A stretch of 64,000 nucleotides of DNA from Paratinospora sagittata (GCA_035771175.1 CM069593.1:23243456-23307455), one strand, 5' to 3'. Counted from the first letter of the stretch, positions 22,691 to 33,734 are shown. Notes: generated by a model not told the origin, from the letters alone. Translations and numbers: made by a program.

Positions 22691-23128
22691 CATGGACATA
22701 TATTTGTTACATTTAATGAATTTTGAATTAGCAGGATAGTAGGAGATGGAAAGAAAGTACATCTGGTCACATGGTGAATGGTAGTTACTTCTTTTTATAT
22801 ATATTAAATTACATTTTTCTAAGTAATATATGTTTCAGGATAATTTAATGGTGCATTAAAAATACATAAATATATAGCATTTTTTCTTGAAAAAATGGTT
22901 GTTAATTAAACTAGATAGGTACTCGGGTGTATATAGGAGATAAACTGTAGTCAACCACGAAAGCCATCAGCAAGGACAAACCAAACTAAAATTGCCAGAA
23001 ACCATGCATCGATCGTCGCCAATATTTTATTAAAACGTAACTCTTTTTTATTTTTCTTCCACACGTCGTGGCATCTGGCTCTTATCATCGACACCTCGTA
23101 ATTACCTTGAAGCAGCTACTTTCTTCAT
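22691..23128 (+). promoter_or_regulatory. Upstream region of kiwellin gene 1
   Basis: About 440 bp between the tandem duplication and the TATA box. A W-box core in reverse orientation (agtcaac, 22949-22955) lies in a block resembling the upstream region of the second kiwellin copy (25905-26130), including cagaaaccatg and tttttcttccacac. The shared block indicates that promoter and gene were duplicated together. WRKY binding is an inference. Confidence 0.45.
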
Positions 23129-23138
23129 CTATAAATAA
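23129..23138 (+). promoter_or_regulatory. TATA box of kiwellin gene 1
   Basis: ctataaataa lies 73 bp upstream of the ATG, a normal spacing for a short leader. The second copy has the altered ctacaaataa at the matching position. Confidence 0.75.
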
Positions 23139-23210
23139 TGGCTTCCTCCTCCTTATCTTCACGCTCAAACTAGCAAAAGATCAAGTACTTGATTAAATTG
23201 TTTCATCAAC

Positions 23211-23947
23211 ATGGCCCATGTTCAGATTTTGCTAAGCTCTCTTTCTCTTTTCCTTCTAGTACTTCTTCTTCCTCAGCTTATAAGTGCTCTCTCTTCTTGT
23301 GGAGGCTCGTGTCGGAACTTAAACGATTGCGAAGGCCAGCTTATCTGCATTAGAAGAAAATGTAACGACAACCCTGATGTAGGAACTCACATTTGTTCTG
23401 GCGGTGGTGGTGACTCTTCGCACCCCCCGTCCGGTGGGCAGTGTAGGCCTTCTGGTAGCCTAACTTACTCGGGCACAACTTACAAGACTTACACTTGCTC
23501 ACCTCCCGTCATGTCGTCCACTCCTGTCCGTCTCACTAATAATAATTTCAAGCAAGGCGGCAGACCGTTGGAGTGCGATGATAAGTATCATTCCAACAAT
23601 GAACGCATTGTTGCTCTTTTTACTGATTGGTACGCTGATGGTAACAGGTAATTGAATTCTTTCTTTGTACTAATACAAGATTCAAGTTAATTCAATGACT
23701 TATAAAGTTGTATTAATTAATGATGGAGGGCAGGTGTGGAAGGATGATTCGCATAACTGCTAAAAATGGAAGGAGTACGACGGCTAAGGTGGTTGACGTG
23801 TGTGACTCGAGGCGTGGGTGTGACGCCGAGCATGGCTTCCTGGGCCCATGCGAGAACAACGTTGTTGATGCTTCAATTGCAGTGTGGAACGACCTTGGGC
23901 TCGACGTAGACATTGGTATCGTGGACGTCACTTGGTCCATGGCCTAA
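23211..23947 (+). CDS. Kiwellin (secreted cysteine-rich defence protein), 2 exons
   Basis: Exons 23211-23647 and 23734-23947 join within an Arg codon to give 216 residues, close to the usual kiwellin length. Residues 1-26 form a hydrophobic signal peptide ([15 protein letters not shown]), so the protein should be secreted to the cell wall or apoplast. The N-terminal kissper-like Cys-rich part ([17 protein letters not shown]) is followed by a Gly-rich linker and the double-psi barrel core ([31 protein letters not shown]). Maize kiwellins bind and inhibit a fungal chorismate mutase; this copy's target is unknown. Residue 86 is Tyr (LTYSG) where the neighbouring copy and family members have Cys, and four residues are missing before ECDDKYH compared with the second copy. 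The frame and splice sites are intact. Confidence 0.93.
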
Positions 23948-26139
23948 TTCCACCTTAATTTCTCCTCTTTTATATTTTGGGTGAAAACTAATTACTGTGC
24001 ATTTGATGCATTTCATTACTTGTGAATTTTGATTTGTAATACATTTTTAATTGAGTTTCTACAATACATTAGACATATAAATAAAGTAGAGGATTCCGAT
24101 GTTACATAAGAGTGACATGACCCTCATATACAATTATATGTTGCAAAACATCAAGAAATATTGGTACAGAGTATTAAATACACACACAAAGAAAAGTAAT
24201 TTAATACAACTAAATAATGACAAAAATTATTTTAAACTTATCAAATTACTCACTTATATATACATCTATCTTGCATAGTGTAACAAAAAATCAAATATAT
24301 AGGTAAAGTGACATGCTAAACTACCCGATTTCAAATAACGAAAGAAAGAAATGCAAAACTATCCAAAATTATACACATTCTAATGTGGTGAGTAATAGTA
24401 GTTAAAAAAAAAAAAGGAACAGGTCAGATGCACAAAATTCCTGCCTACGTAGGGTTTCGGAGAAAGGTCAGACCGCTTTAAGTCTATTGTAGGCATCTTT
24501 ATCTTGTATGACATGAATATTTGTTTGTAACTTCTTTTTATATTAATTAAATCGCACAATTAGCGTACATTATTGGAGACAATCTAACTTTACATAAATA
24601 GAATTATTTATATAAATGTACAACAACGTTGATTACGTGACTTCTAACATTTTTCATAAGCAAATGCTTTTGTCGAACTAACTATTTCCCACAAATCTGA
24701 CATGGCAACTGCCACGTCAAATTTGAAAGTTGTCATCTACTACAGTTATTATACGGACTCTCCAAGTTAATTACTTTTGGTAAGTTTAGGGATTTGTTTT
24801 TGTTTTTTTTTCCTAAGCATAGTAAGTAAAACAAGAGGAAGGTGGCCATTTTACTATTCTTATGAAAAGATATTAATACTAGTTTGCTCTTTTTTTTGGA
24901 AGAATATTAGTTTGCTTTAAAGATAAAAACTTTATGAGCACACAATAATGTTTCATGGAATATAAAACTAAATTTGATAATTATTTTTATTTAAATATAA
25001 TTACAAATAAATGTATATAGTTAGAGTTTAAATTTAAATTTAGTTTGTTTGTAATTGAAACATTTATCTATAAACTTTTATATTTTCTTTGCATTTTTTT
25101 TTTCAAATAAGCTGTATTTTAGTTTATAACTTCGTTATTTATACTTTTTATAATAAAAAAACTAATTTTATTTCACCTAAGAAAAAAATTATAAAACCAA
25201 TTTCTATGTTAATCATTTTTATGGTAGAAAATAAATATGGTGTTTGTATTAACAAAACTAAATATAATATTATATCTTTCTTGCATTAAAATGTTGCGAA
25301 ATAAGTAAATGTTAAATAATAGTTATACTGTATATTGCAATTTATTATATTGAAGTCCAATGCTTTGTGAAGAAAACTCTTTTTTTCAAACTTGTATTGA
25401 ATTGCTTCTCTAAAGAATACCCATTTGGATTAATTGCTTGATCTGAGCTAAACAAAAATCGAAATTGAAGTTGTTGGTAAGAAATCAAAAAGAAGAGAAA
25501 CTCAGAAACAATTTTAAACAGGATTCTAAAAAGGCCGAGAAGCCTTAAAATTGAGTAGGGTGCTCGTTTAATGCTTAATCTCATGAACAACTAACCCAAG
25601 CTTTAACACTGGTTAAAGGTCATTAATGCTAACTTATGCAATTATTGATGTAACACTCATGTGGAACTCTCCACATTGAAATTATGGGTATTGGTGTATT
25701 TTAATGAAAAATACTTTGCATATTTTGGGTGTCAACGTTATTTTTTGTCTCTGTCACTTAACTTTTCTTGAATATTATTTAAGGATGTGTGCAATACACG
25801 CGTATCTCTAAAATATTCAAATAAATTAGGTACCAACATAAAAAAAAATGGCATTAAATACATATAATACTATGCACTGTTCCAACTAAGTACCCGAAGG
25901 GGATAATTAAACTCCAGTCAATCACGGCAAAGTCACGAGAAGAAGGACAAAATAAAGGAAAATGGGCAGAAACCATGAATTGATCGTGAGCATTATTTGA
26001 TGATAATGTAACTCTCTTTGATTTTTCTTCCACACTTTGTGGCTTTGAGTTTTTGCAACCCACGCTTCATTGACTTATGACCCACACCTTCCAACTTCTT
26101 CCATACGCAAGGAGCCTTGTACGGTTGTACCCCCGAATT
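23948..26139. other. AT-rich spacer between the two kiwellin copies
   Basis: No gene is seen. Long A/T runs and AT-rich short repeats dominate. The right end (25905-26140) is the upstream region of the second kiwellin copy, with a W-box-like cagtcaat at 25916 and a degenerate TATA (ctacaaataa, 26147-26156) just beyond. Confidence 0.55.
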
Positions 26140-26508
26140 TCTTCATCTACAAATAATGGCTCCAGCAGAGGCAATAAGCACTAAATCAAACTGCTTTCGT
26201 GATCTTGCATATTAATTGGTTTCATCAATAACATGGCCAATGATAAAATTATGCTAAGTTTTCTTTCTCTTTTCCTTCTTCTTCTTCCTCAGCTTATAAG
26301 CGCTCTTTCTTCCTGTGAAGACTCATGTGGGGACTTAAACGATTGTGAAGGCCAACTTATCTGCATTGAAGGAAAATGCAATGACGACCCTGATGCAGGA
26401 ATTCACATTTGCTCTGGTGGTGGTGGCGGCTCTACTCAGCCGCCGTTCGGTGATCAGTGTCAGCCTTCCAGCGACCTAACTTGCTCAGGCAAAACTTCCA
26501 AGACTTAC

Positions 26509-26620
26509 TATTACGATATTATTGGGGTATTTTAGGAAATACAGGGTTGTGATATTTTGTAATATATTTACTTCATGGTTGTGAATGACGGGCAGACAAA
26601 AAAGAGGTGAGAATTTGACA
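26509..26620 (+). mobile_element. Copia-B 5' LTR (112 bp)
   Basis: Begins TATTACGATATTATTGG and ends GAATTTGACA. Both LTRs start TA rather than TG. Among the shortest LTRs expected for a copia element that carries pol; the size is close to TRIM elements. Confidence 0.92.
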
Positions 26621-26632
26621 TGGTATCAGAGA
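26621..26632 (+). other. Copia-B primer binding site
   Basis: TGGTATCAGAG directly follows the 5' LTR and is complementary to the 3' end of initiator tRNA-Met. Confidence 0.9.
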
Positions 26633-26792
26633 CGGAAAGAGAAAAGAAGATAAACCTTCCCTTCCCGGCTTCGCCTTCGATCCGCGAAAATCTCTCGCCG
26701 CTACATCGTACGCCTTCACTGCAGACTCGGCTCTTTCCTGGATCTCTGATCTCCGTGACGTGAGCCATCCGTCGCAGCTCGCGCTGCGCGGC

Positions 26793-26942
26793 CTGCTGGC
26801 GGAGATCAGAGGAGTGCACTCCAGCTTTCATCGAGCGGACTCGTGAGAGGTATCAAGGGAAGTGGATCTGTGGACTTTGCGCTGAAGCTGTTGAAGACGA
26901 GTTTTTCAGATCCGAGAGGCTGATCAGCAATGGTGAACAATG
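26793..26942 (+). pseudogene. Captured host gene fragment (DUF1677-like) in Copia-B leader
   Basis: One frame reads EECTPAFIERTRERYQGKW, then ICGLCAEAVEDE and RSERLIS before a stop at 26941. This is the core of the plant DUF1677 family, whose members have an EECTPAYI-type motif, an RYxGRWxCGLCxEAV motif and a following Ser-Glu-Arg-Leu-Ile-Ser-like segment. No retroelement domain has this signature. It sits between the primer site and the truncated gag, where the N-terminal gag should be. Family function is unknown. The fragment is short and probably not translated as such, but its origin as transduplicated host sequence is well supported by the motif string. Confidence 0.72.
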
Positions 26943-27387
26943 AACAGTGAACCCTAGATTAGGGTTTAGTTTGTTTAAGCAAGTGAAGGATTTGCAAGAA
27001 TGGTGGTAGTGTGGCCACCAGATTAGGGCTGAATCTGGGAGAGAAGACGGGAATTGGTGAGAAGGGATAGGAGATTGAGGGCGTTTGGGGGTTGTCAGAG
27101 AGAAGCGACGCCGGCGCCGATTGCGAGGCGAAGAACGGAAAAAGCGGATTTGGTAATTTGTAAAAGTTGAGGGATTGCGAGTAAGAGTGCTGCAAGTGCG
27201 TTGAAGAATGAGAAGGTTTATTTGACGGCTCTGTTGCGGAAGCCGCTTGTGTGAAAGAGAGATTGAGAAGATGAACAGTGAACAGTGAACAGCGAGTTCA
27301 GCGATTTCGGTCGGTTTATCGTCACCGTCGCGATTCCGTTCGGTTCTCGAGTCACTTGGATTAGTACTTTAACCTCCACGTGAGATC
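26943..27387 (+). other. Copia-B untranslated leader, origin unclear
   Basis: GC-richer than its surroundings, with several gaacagtgaac repeats (26937-26950 and 27273-27292). No gag capsid domain can be read in any frame. It may be further captured host sequence. Confidence 0.45.
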
Positions 27388-27630
27388 ATGGCTGGCGGAG
27401 AGTTATCCAAGGATGGACGAGATAGTATCATGGCCTTCGCAATTCAGCCTGATGCGCGTGGTAAGTCTCGTTTTGTGGATACTACTGACAAGTTTTGCAA
27501 TCATTGTAATAGAGAAGGCCACGCCGAATCCTTTTGCTTTCAATTACACGGGTTCCCCGAATGGTGGGGGGACCGACCTCGCGGAGGAAAGGGACCGGGT
27601 CGTGGTGGAGGACGGACAGGAAGATGAGGT
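27388..27630 (+). pseudogene. Copia-B gag remnant with CCHC knuckle
   Basis: The frame starting at ATG 27388 encodes 79 residues: RDSIMAFAIQPDARGK, the zinc knuckle CNHCNREGHAESFCF and a Gly/Arg-rich tail (PEWWGDRPRGG), typical of the C-terminal end of copia Gag. The N-terminal capsid (UBN2-type) domain is absent; its place is taken by the leader holding the DUF1677-like fragment. The protein could not assemble particles alone. A stop in the Gly-rich tract separates it from Pol. Confidence 0.8.
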
Positions 27631-27779
27631 GGGCGTGCAGGTTCTGGCCGTGGCAGAGGGCATGGTGCACCGCCTGTCCGCGCACATAAAACTGGCGGGA
27701 CTGGAACTTCATCTGGGCAGCTCGCAGGGACTGGTGGGTGCAACTGACGCTACAGCTCTTGCAGGTGTTTCCGCAACGC

Positions 27780-29340
27780 AACTGCAGCAACTTCTTACAT
27801 TTTTGAACTTCGACAAAACAAAAGATCGACTACATGGTAAAAACAGTCATTTTAGTTGGATTATCGATACAGGAGTGTCGAACCATGTGACGTGCGACTT
27901 GTCTATTTTGAAGAATGTGAGAAAGGTGCAATACTGCCCGGTAGGTTTGTCGGATAGAAACACGGCAGAAGCAAACCAAGAGGGGAGTGTCGTGCCGCTA
28001 GGAGGATTGAAGCTTGACAATGTGCTTTATGTCCCATAATTGACATGCAATTTAATTTCTGTTACTCAATTAATCGATGAATCAAATTGTGTTGTGCAAT
28101 TCACTAATAATATTTGTGTTATACAGGACTAACCGACGAGGAAGGTGATTGGAGCGGGTGAAAGATTGGATGGACTTTATTTTTTTCGTGGTGTTCCTCA
28201 AGTGAAGGTCTTGACAATGGATGGTGATTCTTCGTTCGAGTTATGGCATCAACGAATGGGGCATCCGTCGGAGAAAATATTGAAGATGATTCCGGCTGTA
28301 AGTCATTCTTGTAGGACAAATAATAAAGCTTGTGATATGTGTCCGCGTGCAAAGCAACCTAGATCTAGTTTTTCAATTAGTACGAATAAAGCTGGTAGGA
28401 TTTTTGAACTTGTTCATTTGGATTTGTGGGGGCCTTACAAGGCTCGTTCTTCTTGTGGAGCTACCTATTTTTTGACAATAGTAGATGATTTTTCAAGAGG
28501 AGTTTGGGTCTATTTACTTTGCAATAAAATGGAAGTTGAATCTATGTTTCTTAATTTTGTTGCTATGGTTGAACGTCAATTTGAACAAGTGATAAAACGT
28601 GTGAGAAGTGACAATGGGACCGAATTTAATTGTTTGAATGATTATTTTCAAAATAATGAGATTATTTTTTAGACTTCTTGTGTTGAGACTCCTCAACAAA
28701 ATGGGAGAGTTGAGAGAAAGCACCAACACATTTTAAATGTGGCTAAAGCCCTAAGATTTCAAAAAAACTTACCAATCAAATTTTGGGGTGAATGTGTGTT
28801 GGCAGTGTGTCACTTGATTAATAGGACACCCTCTACTTTACTTAAGACTAAATCGCCATATGAAATGTTGTTTGGGAAAGTGCCTTCTTATGATGTTATT
28901 CGTGTATTTGGTTGTCTTTGCTATGCTCATAATCAACGACACAAAGGTGATAAATTTGCAAGTAGGAGCCGTAAATGTATCTTTGTTGGCTATTCTTTTG
29001 GGAAGAAAGGTTGGAAATTGTATGATTTAGAAACACATGAGTACTTTGTATCGAGGGATGTGAAGTTCTTTGAGAAAGAATTTCCTTTTGCGCCAAACCA
29101 ACCAAAGAATGTGGTGACTCCTATGTTGGCGAACAATGAGGATGGGGCATGGAGTGAGGATGAGGGTGCTGATGAGTGTGTTGCGTGCGTTGAGGGGGGG
29201 TGGGAAGCAGCGTCCACCCTCGAGGGGGGTCTGGTGCTGCGGTGCAGCCCGAGCAGCAGCCCGCACATGAGGATGTGCCTGATGAGGAGCTGGAGAATAC
29301 GATGGGGGAGCAAGGTGTGGAAGTTGAGGGTAAGCTAGGG
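27780..29340 (+). pseudogene. Copia-B protease and integrase
   Basis: Protease shows WIIDTGVSNHVTCDLSIL (DTGVS in place of the common DSGAS) and ends KLDNVLYVP. Integrase shows ELWHQRMGHPSEKILKM and CDMCPRAK (zinc site), then HLDLWGPYKARSSCGATYFL, RVRSDNGTEFNCLNDYF and ETPQQNGRVERKHQHILNVA for the catalytic triad, and CIFVGYSFGKKGWKLYDL after the core. In-frame stops after LYVP, before PTRKVIGAGERL and after NNEIIF (likely C-to-T changes) disable it. The C-terminal linker contains a G-rich frameshifted tract at about 29190-29280. Confidence 0.9.
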
Positions 29341-29540
29341 CGAGGAAAACGAGCCAAAACTCCTTCAACACGATATCGTGATTTTGTTACTCATACTATA
29401 CGGAAAATAAGTCCATCTGAGAATTCATCAGCTACTTCCTCTTCCTCAGGTACGCCCTGTCCTATAACACATTTTGTGAATTGTGAACGTTTTTCTGTGA
29501 GACATAGGAATTTTCTTGCAGCTGTGACAGCTGGGACATG

Positions 29541-31075
29541 AGCCAAAGCATTTTAAAGAAGCGATGAAAGACTCGGGATGGCGAGATGCGATGGGTAAGG
29601 AAATACGAGCCCTTGAAAACAATGAGACTTGGGTAATGGAGACTCTTCCACCAGGAAAGAAAGCACTAGGGAGCCAGTGGATATATAAAATTTAAGTATA
29701 AGTCCGATGGCAGCATAGAGCGACTCAAAGCAAGACTTGTGATCTATGGCAATCATCAGGTGGAAGGAATTGACTATAACGAGACATTTGCTCATGTGGC
29801 AAAAATGGTGACGGTTCGTATTTTTCTTGCAATTGCTGTTGTTAAAAATTGGGAGGTACATCAAATGGATGTGCATAATGTTTTCCTTCACGGTGACTTA
29901 AGTAAGGAGGTTTATATGAAGGTTCCTCCAGGTTTCAAAAATACCAATCCTAACATGGTTTGCAGGTTGAAAAAGTCGTTGTATGGTCTGAAACAAGCTC
30001 CCCGATGTTGGTTTGCAAAACTGTCAACAGCGTTGAAGAATTATGGTTTTGTGCAATCCTATTCAGATTATTCCTTATTTGGGTTGTTTAGGGGAAGAAC
30101 TCAGATCAACGTGTTAGTTTATGTTGATGAGTTGATTATTGCAGGGAATGATAAGGTTGCATTGACAACTTTTAAAGATTACCTTGGCAGGTGCTTTCAT
30201 ATGAAGGATTTGAGAGTTTGAAGTATTTCTTAGGGCTAGAGGTAGCCCGTAATCCAGAATGAATTTTTCTTTGTCAAAGAAAATACACACTCGAGATAAT
30301 TTCTGAAACGGGTTTATTGGGAGCAAAGCCTACGGCATTTCCTATAGAACAAAATCACAATTTGGCCCTTGCTAAGTGCGAATTCCTTGCGGATCCGACG
30401 CCGTATAGGCGACTTGTAGGGAGATTGATTTACTTGTCTGTGACGAGACCTAATCTTGCATATTCGGTTCATATTTTGTCTCAATTTATGCAACAACCTC
30501 GTGAGGATCATTGGGAGGCAGCTCTCAGGGTCGTGAGATATTTGAAGAAGAGTCCAGGGCAAGGGATTTTGCTTCGTGCTGATATTGACTTACGTCTAGA
30601 AGGGTGGTGTGATTCGGATTGGGCTAGTTGTCCACTTACGCTGCGTTCCTTGACAGGATGGTTCGTGTTACTTGGTTGTTCTCCTGTGTCGTGGAAGACC
30701 AAGAAGCAACAAACAGTGTCTAGATCGTCTGCGGAGGCTGAGTATAGATCAATGGCGGCAACAGTGTGTGAGTTAAAGTGGCTTAACCAACTTTTAAGCG
30801 ACTTGGTTGGGCGACATCCGAAGGGTATGAAGTTGTTTTGTGATAGTCAGTCGGCCTTGTACATTGCTCAAAATCCGATTTTTCACGAAAGAACAAAGCA
30901 TATAGAGGCTGACTGCCATTTGGTTCGAGATGCGTTGACTGAAGGGATGATTTGTCTGTCATATGTTTCCACTAGTGTTCAATTGGCAGACATCTTTACA
31001 AAAGCGTTGGGGAAAGCGAACTTTGAGTTTTTACTCTGCAAGTTGGGCGTTCGAGATCTTCATGCTCCAACTTGA
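29541..31075 (+). pseudogene. Copia-B reverse transcriptase and RNase H
   Basis: RT motifs are present in order: KHFKEAMKDSGWRDAM (from about 29549), a frameshift near 29695, then GNHQVEGIDYNETFAHVAKM, VHQMDVHNVFLHGDL, LKKSLYGLKQAPRCWF and the catalytic box as VLVYVDELIIAGND. YVDE replaces the usual YVDD, so one catalytic aspartate is changed. After a frameshift near 30220 the frame resumes at 30317 with YRRLVGRLIYLSVTRPNL, SRSSAEAEYRSMAATVCELK and HERTKHIEADCHLVRD, the RNase H part, ending HAPT at 31072. RNase H looks intact; the RT is broken. Confidence 0.9.
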
Positions 31076-31081
31076 GGGGGG
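31071..31081 (+). other. Copia-B polypurine tract
   Basis: cttgagggggg directly precedes the 3' LTR, the expected plus-strand priming site. Confidence 0.85.
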
Positions 31082-31193
31082 TATTACGATATTATTGGGG
31101 TATTTTAGGAAATACAGGGTTGTGATATTTTATAATATATTTACTTCATGGTTGTGAATGACGGGCAGACGGAAAAGAGGCGAGAATTTGACA
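31082..31193 (+). mobile_element. Copia-B 3' LTR (112 bp)
   Basis: Matches the 5' LTR at 108 of 112 positions; starts TATTACGATATT, ends GAATTTGACA, and is followed by the target duplication cttac. Confidence 0.92.
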
Positions 31194-31339
31194 CTTACAC
31201 TTGCTCGCCTCCTGTCACGTCCTCCACTGCTGCGCGTCTCACTAATAACAATTTCGAGGAAGGCGGTGATGGCGGCGGGCGGTCGGAGTGCGACGGTAGG
31301 TATCATTCTAATAGTGAATGCATTATTGCTCTTTCCACT

Positions 31340-32454
31340 TGTGACGCCCCGAAAATTATTTCATCTAGCCCATAACCTAATTGCACTTTGCCCAAACTCT
31401 ATGTGTTGCCTTGATATGTTTGGTGTTTGTTTGATGGTTGTTTAATGTTTGTATAGTTGATGCTTGATAATGTATATAAATATGTGTATCATAAATTGTA
31501 TATGGGTCATGTTAAATTAAATTATAATGCATATGTTATTATTTATGCATGGACCCATTAAACCATGAATTGATATGAGTTAGGATTGATTGAATAAAAG
31601 GATAAATGAGAATGGAAGTTTGGTGTATTAAATGGATTGGACATCTAAAATACATGGAAGCATGAAATTGGTTAAAGTACATGTGGTTGGTATGGGTAGT
31701 ATGAGACCAACACATGTGAAGGTTGGTGCATGAAAGTGGACAAGTGTCCCAATGCATGTGGAATGTGGATCCAAATTGATAAGCTTTTACTTGCATCGAA
31801 CTTATTATAAATGCTTGATATCTATATGTTATGAGCTTTTAATCATGCTACACATTGACATGCATACATGATATTTATTGATGAGTATTGATAGCATATT
31901 TGAATTCTATTCACTGGGCACCGTTGGCTCACCCTCATTTTCCTCTTTCAGGTCCTTCTGTCCCGAATAAGGGCAAAGGAGTAGTTATATCTTGAGGGTC
32001 TTGCCTGCGAGAGAATCCAAAGCCTCGATGTGAGTTGAGAGGCATTTTGATTGAACTGTGTTTTAAATTATGAAGTATTATATTTTGGATTATGTAATTA
32101 TAATACTTACCACATTGTAGTATGGGTGAGTTAGGATTTGTTAGATAAACCATGTGGGCATATGACGGTTTTTATTTGTACCCACAATTTTAGACTTTAT
32201 GTGTATGTCAATTTTAATGGACTGTAGGGATTATGATTTTATTTATGGTTTAATTTTTATGGATTATCTATTGTCTTAGATGATTAATACGGTGGGTAGT
32301 TTTGTTTAGTACCTTTTGATATTATGTCGTTGTTTGAGATAAGGCTCGTAGGGAGTTGAGGAGTGGTCGGAGATGCCTACGCCGGGCGTCCCGCCCCGGC
32401 ATTCCGCATGCCACTCCCTGCAGGGTTGGTGGTCCGGGGTGCGGGATCGCCACA
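31340..32454. mobile_element. Solo LTR, internally deleted copy of the 2657-5622 family, TSD ccact
   Basis: Starts TGTGACGCCCCGAAAATT and ends GGATCGCCACA, with perfect flanking ccact (31335-31339 and 32455-32459) in kiwellin exon 1. Collinear with the 2657-5622 solo LTR except for the loss of about 1.86 kb: sequence matching 3041 is joined to sequence matching about 4905. It also carries about 20 bp (around 31654) absent from the other copy and lacks a short piece near the 3' end. Both copies lie in the same orientation. Confidence 0.88.
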
Positions 32455-32482
32455 CCACTGGTTGGTACGCTGATGGTAGCAG

Positions 32483-33277
32483 GTAATTTAATTCTTTCTT
32501 CTTCTTGTTTTTTAGGCAAATTGAATTCTTTCTTGAGAATTGCTTTTATTACTATTCAAAAATTATACCAAAATCATACCTAATGATGCGGTACATTGTG
32601 GACTGAGTTTTTTTCATTTTTTTCATTTTTTTTAACGTGATTTATTGTCATATAAGTATAAATTTATATTTAGATATAGACTTTAGGTCCTTATATTATT
32701 GCTCTTTCTCTCTCTCCCATTCTATATTTTCTTTATAATACCAAATGATTAAACTGTGAGAAATTAATTAGTTAGTATTGTCTTGTCGTAAATAATTTAC
32801 CTAGCGGGAACGTATAATGAAACGTGAACCGTTCTGTTCTAATTGACGATTCCATGTTTTTTTTTTAAAGATGAATTCATAGTGGAGACACGGGTCACTT
32901 ACGTTTTTGTCTGGAGTCAACCTTTTGATAGTAGCGCATGATCATAGAAACCCATACATAAGAGGCATAAGACATTTCACAACTCCTCAAAACAGGTTGT
33001 AGGTAACTCCTCTTATTTGTATAATTGTAAATGGTCGCTATAGAAGATGAATAAATGTTTTTATGATCAAAAAATTATATTTAAAACTATATTTATCTTG
33101 ATGTTGTATATGGTAATTGAAAAATATTTCTTTTTCTTTTTTTCTTCTTGATGATGTGGTGTATTATTACATCAACTTAAGTATGAATTTAGGTACATAT
33201 CTTGAATTATTTTAACACTCCTCTAAAAGATGTGATCATAGTCATTATGGGTCTCACGTGCGTTCATACCCACTAAG
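32483..33277 (+). other. Kiwellin pseudogene intron, left part
   Basis: AT-rich intron sequence after the donor ag|gtaatt. A stretch near 33110-33190 (ttcttgatgatgtggtgtattattacatc) recurs loosely at 34625-34680. No coding potential. Confidence 0.5.
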
Positions 33278-33734
33278 TGTTGGGTTTTTTAACCCCAATC
33301 GATCAATCTAATAAGTAGCAGAAACATTCAAATAATAAATTAAGCAATTACATAATCAATTTTATGTGGTTCGACCAATCGATGTCTATATTCACGGATA
33401 GAGAAATCAATTATACTGCGAAGATTACAACACAAGAAGGTACCCCTTGTTACAAACTTAATTACTAATCTCTCAGCCTATAATTTGATACTTAACCATT
33501 CTATCACACTTTAATCTGAACTATCTAATCCATATTTATAATAAATAATTTAGACTTCTAATATAACCCAAATACTAAAATTAGACATATATTATAATTA
33601 AAAAACTCCTAAAATTAGAAATCTACCTAAACTTATATACTTAATTTCTATTTTAATTATTAAACTCTTAATCAACTTGAATGCACACTCAAATTAGACA
33701 TTTTCTATTTTGAGGTTGAATCAAAATCCTAACA
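33278..33734 (-). mobile_element. Copia-type solo LTR (457 bp), TSD ctaag
   Basis: Begins TGTTGGGTTTTTTAACCCC and ends AATCCTAACA, with perfect 5-bp duplications ctaag at 33273-33277 and 33735-33739. Internal tatgtggttcgaccaatcga resembles the conserved GTGGTTCGGCCAA stretch of plant copia LTRs. Orientation is tentative. It lies in the intron of the kiwellin pseudogene. Confidence 0.8.

Larger units (their letters stand above)
26509..31193 (+). mobile_element. Copia-B: complete Ty1/copia element with 112-bp LTRs, TSD cttac
   Basis: The element is 4,685 bp, flanked by perfect 5-bp duplications cttac (26504-26508 and 31194-31198), and sits in kiwellin exon 1. It has short LTRs (26509-26620 and 31082-31193) that differ at four of 112 positions, an initiator-Met primer site, a long leader with a host-gene fragment, gag zinc knuckle, protease, integrase, reverse transcriptase, RNase H and a G-rich polypurine tract. 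Several nonsense codons and frameshifts make it non-autonomous. The LTR divergence indicates a moderately recent insertion. Confidence 0.95.

Noticed and set aside
23211..23947. Barwin or expansin-like protein
   Set aside because: The N-terminal Cys-rich kissper-like part and the DVTWSMA end are kiwellin features; expansin domain motifs are missing.
28990..29371. Pro/Ser-rich minus-strand open frames
   Set aside because: Antisense shadows of the GC-rich integrase-RT linker of Copia-B.
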